A DNA stretch of 64,000 nucleotides from Streptomyces oceani (GTDB lineage Bacteria; Actinomycetota; Actinomycetes; Streptomycetales; Streptomycetaceae), in NCBI RefSeq assembly GCF_001751245.1, contig NZ_LJGU01000148.1, positions 102,499 through 166,498 of the forward strand. Direction: 5' to 3'. This document shows, in pieces, positions 58,897 to 64,000 of this stretch (position 1 is the first letter of the stretch; every line of letters starts with the position of its first letter). Position numbers and translations under genes: made by a program. The notes below the pieces were generated by a model. That model did not search any database. It had not been told where the DNA came from and worked only from the letters and a program-made list of their open reading frames with translations.

Positions 58897-59721
58897 ATGG
58901 CCGGCATGCCTAGCACGCCCCAGCGCACCCTGACCGACGCCCAGGTCCGCGGCTTCGTCGAGGACGGCTTCGTGCGGCTTCCGGCCGCCTTTCCCCGCTC
59001 GGTGGCCCAGGACTGTACGGCGGCCCTGTGGCGGATGTCGGGTCTGGACCCGGACGACCCGAGCACCTGGACCCAGCCCGTCGTACGGATCGAGGGTTCC
59101 GCGGAGGAGCCGTTCCGGCAGGCGACCAACACGCCGGCGCTGCTGGGGGCGTTCGACCAAATCGTCGGTGCGGGACGCTGGGTGCCTCGTGGCGGTCTCG
59201 GCACGTTCCCGCTCCGCTTTCCGTACCCGGACGATCCGGGGGACGCCGGCTGGCACGTGGACGCCAGCTACGCCCAGGACGATGACGCGTGGCCGTGGTT
59301 GAACCTTCGCTCGCGGGGGCGGGCGTTGCTGATGTTGTTCCTGTTCACCGACGTCGGCCCGGAGGAGGCGCCCACCCGCATCAAGGCGGGCTCCCATCTC
59401 GACGTCCCGCCCTTCCTGGCGGAGGCCGGCGAACGGGGCCGGAACATGCTGGAGCTGTGCCAGGCCATGGACGCCGCCGGGCGATTGGACGCCGCGGAGC
59501 GGCCGACGGTGTACGCCACCGGGCAGGCCGGTGACGTGTACCTGTGCCACCCCTTCCTCATCCACGGCGCGCAGCCGCATCACGGCAGCGCGCCGCGGTT
59601 CATCGCCCAACCGCCGCTGGAGCCGGTCGGGGAGCTGGAGTTGGAGCGGGCGGACGGCGCGTACACGCCGGTCGAGGAGGCGGTACGCCGCGGGCTCGGG
59701 TGGGCGGCAGGCACGGCGTGA
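58897..59721 (+). CDS. PhyH-family Fe(II)/2-oxoglutarate dioxygenase
   Basis: This 274-residue non-haem iron oxygenase has an iron-binding H-x-D (DAGWHVDASYAQD), a distal His (HPFLIHGAQPHHG), and the 2-oxoglutarate-binding Arg in GSAPRFIAQPPLEP. The N-terminal QVRGFVEDGFVRLPAAFPRSV is typical of PhyH. The substrate is unknown; family members hydroxylate lipids, amino acids or antibiotic intermediates. ATG 58897 or 58906 could be the start. Three copies of CAGGCACGGCG follow the stop (59707-59745). Confidence 0.87.
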   Translation: MAGMPSTPQRTLTDAQVRGFVEDGFVRLPAAFPRSVAQDCTAALWRMSGLDPDDPSTWTQPVVRIEGSAEEPFRQATNTPALLGAFDQIVGAGRWVPRGGLGTFPLRFPYPDDPGDAGWHVDASYAQDDDAWPWLNLRSRGRALLMLFLFTDVGPEEAPTRIKAGSHLDVPPFLAEAGERGRNMLELCQAMDAAGRLDAAERPTVYATGQAGDVYLCHPFLIHGAQPHHGSAPRFIAQPPLEPVGELELERADGAYTPVEEAVRRGLGWAAGTA

Positions 59722-59893
59722 CAGGCACGGCGTGACAGGCACGGCGGAACGGTACGGGGCGCGGGCGCGTCTGGGTGCGCCTCCAGCAGCGAGAACACGC
59801 TGTGGCAGGACCTCGATGACCTCGCTCGCCGTGTGGTCGACGAGACCGCCCGGCGGAGGCGGAGGGCGCGAGGCAAGACGTGGTACGGGTTGG

Positions 59894-60421
59894 CTAGTCG
59901 TCCAGCAGGCTCTGGCGTACGTCCATCAGCGCGAAGCCGAGCAGGTTGAGACCGCGCCAGGCGGACGGAAGCTGAGCCTCCGGCTGGTCCTCGGAGTGTC
60001 CGACGCCCCAGACCCGGTCCTCGGGACTGGCCTCCACCAACACCTTGCCGACCGTGGAGCGGAGGTAGTCCCGCAGCTTCCCGTGCGCGGCGAACTTCGC
60101 CCTGTTGCCGGCCACCACGATCTCGTAGCGGTGCCGTGCCCAGGTCTCCTCGTCGAAGCCGCGCACGTGCCGTCCGACGTCCTTCGCCAGGGCGGGGGAC
60201 GGTCGCGCGAGAATCTCCCGACGTGCCCCGTCGTCCCCGAACAACCGCGCCTTCTCGGCCATCATCCAGTGCTCGGCGGTCTGGTACCGGACGCCGGACA
60301 CGGTGAACGGCGCGTCGTACCACTGGCTGAGGCAGCCCTTCCGCTGCGGGCCGCCCCAGAAGAGCACGAACTCCGGTAGCCGTCCCTCCCGTTCCAGGGT
60401 GAGCAGTTCGTCCATTCGCAT
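59894..60421 (-). CDS. NADAR/YbiA-family protein
   Basis: This 175-residue protein has the NADAR signature segments FVLFWGGPQRKGCLSQWYDA, VRYQTAEHWMMAEKARLFGD, and VWGVGHSEDQPEAQLPSAWRG. It ends in NLLGFALMDVRQ. Characterised members (YbiA/RibX) hydrolyse damaged intermediates of riboflavin synthesis, or ADP-ribose-type N-glycosidic bonds. The gene stands alone here, convergent with the PhyH gene. Confidence 0.92.
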   Translation of the reverse strand: MRMDELLTLEREGRLPEFVLFWGGPQRKGCLSQWYDAPFTVSGVRYQTAEHWMMAEKARLFGDDGARREILARPSPALAKDVGRHVRGFDEETWARHRYEIVVAGNRAKFAAHGKLRDYLRSTVGKVLVEASPEDRVWGVGHSEDQPEAQLPSAWRGLNLLGFALMDVRQSLLDD

Positions 60422-60487
60422 GCCCGGAGCCTCACAGTCCGAGATCCGTCCGGCAACCGAGTATCCGGCTCGCGCACGCCCTCCGCG

Positions 60488-61153
60488 TCAGCCTGATCGG
60501 CGGCGCCGGATCCGCCGTACCCCGCGGCGCGGGCGGTCGGCGGGGACGCGGAGGGTGGTGATCACGGTGGCGAGCATCGTGTAGTGCCCGACCAGCAGGC
60601 AGAACTCGACGGCGGTCGGCTCGTCGAGCTGGCGGCGCAGTGCGGCCCAGGTCTCGTCGTCGAGGTCGCTGTCCCGGACGAGTTGGTCGGTGGCGGTCAG
60701 CAGCACCCGTTCCCGCTCTGTCCACTCGGTCGCGTCTGGACCCTCGCGCACCCGGCGGGCGTCCGCGGCCGTGACGCCGGCGCGTCGGCCGAGGCGTACG
60801 TGGTGGTCGAACTCGTAGCGACAGTCCCGCAGATGCGCCACCCGCAGGATGACCAGCTCGGAATGGCGACGGGGCAGCGTACCGCCGGGCATCAACCGCC
60901 CGGCGAAGTGCAGCCAGCCCCAAAAGAGGCGGCGGTGCCGCCCGAGCGTGCGGAACAGCCGCGGCGCCTCCGTGCCTGTCACCAGGCCAGCGGCTCCTAC
61001 GAACAGCCAGGCCGGCAGACCCAGTTCGCGGCGGGTGCCGGGACGGACCCGGGGAGACGGGTCCGGGCTGTCCGGACCGTGTGGATCCGGGTCGTCCGGT
61101 GCCGGGACGCACGGGTCCTCGCTGTACGCGTGATGCCGGCGCGGCGTGCTCAA
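60488..61153 (-). CDS. Carboxymuconolactone decarboxylase/AhpD-like protein
   Basis: This 221-residue protein has the CMD fold segments LFWGWLHFAGRLMPGGTLPRR, LVILRVAHLRDCRYEFDHHV and LLVGHYTMLATVITTLRVP. The AhpD CxxC pair is absent, with only one Cys before EFDHH, so peroxidatic function is unlikely. A TTG start at 61153 overlaps the SDR stop (TTGA) behind GGAGG, showing translational coupling. A role in the same pathway as the SDR is inferred; the substrate is unknown. Confidence 0.8.
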   Translation of the reverse strand: MSTPRRHHAYSEDPCVPAPDDPDPHGPDSPDPSPRVRPGTRRELGLPAWLFVGAAGLVTGTEAPRLFRTLGRHRRLFWGWLHFAGRLMPGGTLPRRHSELVILRVAHLRDCRYEFDHHVRLGRRAGVTAADARRVREGPDATEWTERERVLLTATDQLVRDSDLDDETWAALRRQLDEPTAVEFCLLVGHYTMLATVITTLRVPADRPRRGVRRIRRRRSG

Positions 61154-62013
61154 CGGTCCTCCGGTTGCTCGGTGGTGAGCGGAGCGTGCTCCTCCCGGGC
61201 CACCTCCAGCGCCTCGGCCAGGTCGCGCCGCCCGATCCGCTCGACCACACGCTGCGCCACGGGTCGTACGGGCAGCACCGGCGCGACCCACCAGGGCGCG
61301 ACGATACGACGGGAGCGGCGCGCTATGCCGCGTTCCAGCGCGGTCACGCCGGTGCTCAGCGGCGTGAGGCGGGACAGCGAGCCGCCGCCGGTGAGCAGCG
61401 CGGCGGCGCGGGTGCCGAAGCCGCGGCTGGTCATCTCGGTGTCCAGTTCGGCGAAGTAGGCGACGCCGACGCGGGCGCCGCTGGGGCGCAGTTCGATCCG
61501 GGCGGTGTTGCCGAGGGCCTCGACGGCGGCCTTGGACGCGCTGTAGCCGCCGAGCAGGGGCAGATGGACGGCCGCGGCGAGCGAGGAGATCACCAGCGCG
61601 TACCCACGCGGGTGGGCGAGATGCGGGCCGGCCGCGCGCAGGGTGTGGTAGACGCCGAGGACGTTGACTCGGAGCATTCGCTCCAGCCTCGCCGGGTCGC
61701 CGCCCACGAGTGGCAGTTGGCCGGCGATGCCCGCGTTCGCCACGACGACGTCCAGGCCGCCGAGTTCGGCGGCCAGTTCGGCGACCGCGGTCTCGGTGGC
61801 CGGGTGGTCGCCAACGTCCAGGGTGCGGTACGGCGCCTCGCACGCGGTGGCCACGGAGGCCAGCCTCGCTGGTTCCAGGCCGGCCAGTGCGAGGCGGGCG
61901 CCGCGGGCGTGCAGGCGGCGTGCGAGCGCGGCACCGATGCCTCGTGCCGCACCCGTGATCAGCACCCGCCTGCCCGCCAGCGGCGGAGGTCCGGGGGGAA
62001 CGGTCCGGTTCAT
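61150..62013 (-). CDS. Short-chain dehydrogenase/reductase
   Basis: This 287-residue NAD(P)-dependent oxidoreductase has the cofactor loop LITGAARGIGAALARRL, the NAG motif (VVVANAGIAG), catalytic Ser in LVISSLAAA, and the YxxxK pair in GGYSASKAAVEAL. The substrate is unknown. It is the first gene of a two-gene operon with the CMD-like gene. A perfect 12-bp palindrome lies 17 bp upstream of its start. Confidence 0.92.
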   Translation of the reverse strand: MNRTVPPGPPPLAGRRVLITGAARGIGAALARRLHARGARLALAGLEPARLASVATACEAPYRTLDVGDHPATETAVAELAAELGGLDVVVANAGIAGQLPLVGGDPARLERMLRVNVLGVYHTLRAAGPHLAHPRGYALVISSLAAAVHLPLLGGYSASKAAVEALGNTARIELRPSGARVGVAYFAELDTEMTSRGFGTRAAALLTGGGSLSRLTPLSTGVTALERGIARRSRRIVAPWWVAPVLPVRPVAQRVVERIGRRDLAEALEVAREEHAPLTTEQPEDR

Positions 62014-62029
62014 GGTCGGAAGTTACCAG

Positions 62030-62041
62030 CGGTAATTACCG
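62030..62041. promoter_or_regulatory. Perfect 12-bp palindrome upstream of the SDR gene
   Basis: CGGTAATTACCG, AT-centred in a GC-rich background, lies between the SDR start (62013) and the cutinase stop. A partial copy, TTACC, precedes it. It is a likely repressor-binding site. Confidence 0.5.
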
Positions 62042-62121
62042 GAAACCAGAGGGCCGTCGGGGAGATGTGACCGTGGGTGGAAGAACTCGCCCGCCCCGTG
62101 CCGTACCGCGCGCGTCGTCGA

Positions 62122-63048
62122 TCACGCTCCTGAGCCGCCCGGGACGGAGAGCCAGGGGAACTCGTTCAGGCGGTCGCGTAGCTCGGCGGGGAGTTTCGCC
62201 AGCAGGCCCTCGCGAATCTTGGTCATTTCCTTCTGCGCGGTCGGCAGGTCGCCGTTGAACTGCTCGTACGGGGTCTTCGCCGGGATCGGGAGCGGCGGAC
62301 CGTGCGGGACCCGTGGCGGCTGGTCGATGACCCGGTCGCCACCGCCGTTCTCGGAGTTCGGGTTGATGTCGTAGGCGTGGTCGCCGCTGAAGTAGCCGAC
62401 GACGCCGTTGGCGAACCCGAGGAGATTCGTGATCGGGTTCTCCGAGAAGCAGATGCCGTCGTTCTTGTTGCAGATCTCCTGGACCTTGAGGTCGCCGAAG
62501 CCGCGCTCCCCCTTCATGGTCAGCCCGGGGATGATGGTCGGCAGGTTGCCCTCGATGCCGCCGGGGCCCTCGCCACCGGGGCGCCGCGGGTCGCCGTACA
62601 GCACGCCGTTGATCTGGTCGTGCGGGACGCTGTTCTCCTGGGACAGCCGTGCCAGTTGGTCCCCGGCCACGATCGCGCCCTGGGAGTACCCGGAGATGGT
62701 GATCTGGGAGGAGGGGCACGCGGCGTGGAAGTCGCGGACCTCTTTGTCCAGTTTCTGGAGCCCCTCGGCGACGGAGTCGTCCAGGGACTTGGTGTCGCCG
62801 GGGAAGGGCGCGATCTCGGCGGAGTAGTGGATCTTGGTGAAGTCGACTCCCGCCGGCAGTGCGGCGTTGCTCTTGTCGTAGACCGTGGCGTCGCCGTCCC
62901 TGTGGCCGCCCACCTCGAAGATCATCTTGTCGGCGCAGCCGGCGGCCTGGGCGGAGTCAGGCTGGTCGGCGGTGGCCACCCCGGTGGTGATGAGCCCCGC
63001 GACCGGCAGTATGGCGAATCCCGCCAGAATCCCTTTTTTCTTGTGCAT
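62122..63048 (-). CDS. Secreted cutinase-family serine hydrolase
   Basis: This 308-residue exported protein has a signal peptide (MHKKKGILAGFAILPVAGLI, cleaved after about residue 27-35). It has an alpha/beta cutinase fold, with nucleophile in ISGYSQGAIVAG, Asp region in LYGDPRRPGG, and His in SGDHAYDINPNS. Paired cysteines (CADK and CPSS; CNKNDGIC) suit disulfides outside the cell. Such enzymes hydrolyse cutin, polyesters or lipids. Its promoter probably lies in the region up to the Lrp gene. Confidence 0.87.
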   Translation of the reverse strand: MHKKKGILAGFAILPVAGLITTGVATADQPDSAQAAGCADKMIFEVGGHRDGDATVYDKSNAALPAGVDFTKIHYSAEIAPFPGDTKSLDDSVAEGLQKLDKEVRDFHAACPSSQITISGYSQGAIVAGDQLARLSQENSVPHDQINGVLYGDPRRPGGEGPGGIEGNLPTIIPGLTMKGERGFGDLKVQEICNKNDGICFSENPITNLLGFANGVVGYFSGDHAYDINPNSENGGGDRVIDQPPRVPHGPPLPIPAKTPYEQFNGDLPTAQKEMTKIREGLLAKLPAELRDRLNEFPWLSVPGGSGA

Positions 63049-63459
63049 TTCTCACGCCCATTTCTGTGCTGGTCTTCTGGTCCACGTACGGGCCGCCGGT
63101 CCGGAAGTCCCCCCGGGGCCGGCGTGCGGCGTGAACTCTAGGGGTGAGTCCTGGTGTTGGAAAGTGGGTGGCGGGGAAATGGCCAATAATTCCGCGAGAA
63201 ATTATTCAGCGGTGTGTACCACTGGAGAATTATGGTCGCAGTGTCCCTTGTGGCGTTCGCGTACTTCTACGCGGAGCGGAAATGTCCCGGTCGCGCGTGG
63301 GAATCCCAGATGCTTTCGGACTGGCCGCGCGCGGTGCTCGAGTCGCCCGAGACGGGCCTCGGAGGGCGTATCGTCGGCCGCTCGCCGACACGGTCCGGTC
63401 GCGGACTGACCGTAGGGCCCGGTGTTCGGCGCTGGTCGTGGTGCCGCCGACGGCGAGTG
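63049..63459. other. Intergenic region with an AT-rich patch
   Basis: This 411-bp region upstream of the cutinase gene includes an unusually AT-rich patch at 63179-63235. An inverted repeat, AATAATT / AATTATT (63185-63191 and 63200-63206), lies within it, and GAATTATGG follows. The patch stands out from the GC-rich surroundings and may hold a promoter or a nucleoid-protein site. No convincing gene was found here. Confidence 0.5.
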
Positions 63460-63888
63460 TCACGCCTCCGGTTCGAGGTCCGTCTCCTCGAAGACCAGCA
63501 GAGTGCGGGTGCTGAGCACCTCGGGAATGGCCTGGATGCGGGTGAGTACCAGATCCCGCAGGGCGCGGTTGTCGGCGGTGTGTACCAATAGCAGCACGTC
63601 GAAGTCGCCGCCCACCAGGGCCATGTGCGCGGCCCCGGGCAGCTCCCACAGTTGCTCGCGTACGGAGCGCCAGGAGTCCTGCACGATCTTCAGCGTGATG
63701 TACGCGGAGGTGCCGTGCCCCGCGCGCTCCTGGTCGATGCGGGCGCTGAACCCCCGGATCACGCCGTCCTCGAGCATGCGGTTGATCCGGGCGTAGGCAT
63801 TGCCCCGGGACACGTGCACCCGCTCGGCCACGGAACGTACGGAGGCCCGGCCGTCCGCCCGCAGCAGGGCCAGGATGTCGCGGTCCAC
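63460..63888 (-). CDS. Lrp/AsnC-family transcriptional regulator
   Basis: The regulator has an N-terminal helix-turn-helix (DRDILALLRADGRASVRSV, then VHVSRGNAYARINRM). The C-terminal RAM/ligand domain contains AYITLKIVQDSW, HMALVGGDFDVLLLVHT and LSTRTLLVFEETD. As drawn it has 142 residues from a GTG at 63888. The frame stays open upstream to the window edge (LPVRPLDAVDRDI), so the true start may be further upstream or outside the window. Target genes and effector are unknown. Confidence 0.88.
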   Translation of the reverse strand: MDRDILALLRADGRASVRSVAERVHVSRGNAYARINRMLEDGVIRGFSARIDQERAGHGTSAYITLKIVQDSWRSVREQLWELPGAAHMALVGGDFDVLLLVHTADNRALRDLVLTRIQAIPEVLSTRTLLVFEETDLEPEA

Positions 63889-64000
63889 GGCGTCGAGCGG
63901 GCGTACGGGAAGCCGGCCGGCGGACGGCGGCTCGGACGTGGCCGCGACCCGCGGCGAGCTGCCGGGTGCCGAACGGCGGCCCGCGGCTCCATCGGGCCGG

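Overview
The window is the replication-origin region of a high-GC actinobacterium, almost certainly a Streptomyces. Four things show this. The order trxB-trxA / parB-parA-rsmG-jag-yidC-yidD-rnpA-rpmH / dnaA-oriC-dnaN-gnd-recF-dciA-gyrB-gyrA is that of the Streptomyces chromosome centre. There are several 14-bp parS sites (GTTTCACGTGAAAC). DnaA boxes are of the TTGTCCACA type. Typical Streptomyces genes are present: crgA, paired class E sortases, a DLW-39 peptide, a DUF5324 protein and a SigR-type trxB promoter. This is inferred from gene order and motifs only; no database was searched.

Layout. Positions 1-2800 hold the end of a probable ECF sigma gene, its ZAS-type anti-sigma factor, and trxB-trxA behind a SigR-like promoter. 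Positions 2850-9290, on the minus strand, hold a GNAT protein, then parB, parA, rsmG, jag, yidC, yidD, rnpA and rpmH. The last six are tightly packed, and four parS sites lie between 566 and 5939. Positions 9290-22500, on the plus strand, hold dnaA, the 0.93-kb oriC with two groups of DnaA boxes, dnaN, gnd, recF, dciA (DUF721), gyrB, gyrA and a DUF3566 membrane protein. Positions 22500-29500 hold tRNA-Ile and tRNA-Ala, a DLW-39 peptide, an HTH protein, a small ATP-dependent ligase-like protein, a cyclophilin, a rhomboid protease, a second cluster of perfect DnaA boxes, crgA and a DUF881 protein. Positions 29500-42030 are the cell-envelope and signalling block: pabA, two class E sortases, a TPR fragment that looks inserted, then pknB, pbpA, an ftsW/rodA gene, a PP2C phosphatase and two FHA genes.

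Positions 42400-64000 are more accessory. They hold tRNA-Leu and an azoreductase divergent from a YodB-like HxlR regulator with repeated operators. A J-domain-like protein and a rhodanese follow. Next is a complete paaABCDE operon for phenylacetyl-CoA epoxidation; paaN and a TetR regulator lie about 5 kb away. The paaA promoter region and the paaN/tetR intergenic region share an identical 17-bp site in opposite orientation, so both are probably controlled by that TetR protein. Between the two paa blocks sit a DUF5819/HTTM membrane pair resembling SdpA/SdpB and a SpoU-family rRNA methyltransferase. The right end holds a dedA / histidine kinase / response regulator / hydrolase operon, a PhyH dioxygenase, a NADAR protein, an SDR + carboxymuconolactone-decarboxylase pair, a secreted cutinase-like hydrolase and an Lrp/AsnC regulator.

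The most interesting signals are the shared paa operator, the extra-oriC DnaA-box cluster at 27773-27970, a 24-bp perfect inverted repeat enclosing the start of the GNAT gene, the YodB-like regulator with its triple repeat next to azoR, and the SdpAB-like pair without a toxin gene. No CRISPR array, complete insertion sequence, prophage or biosynthetic gene cluster was seen.
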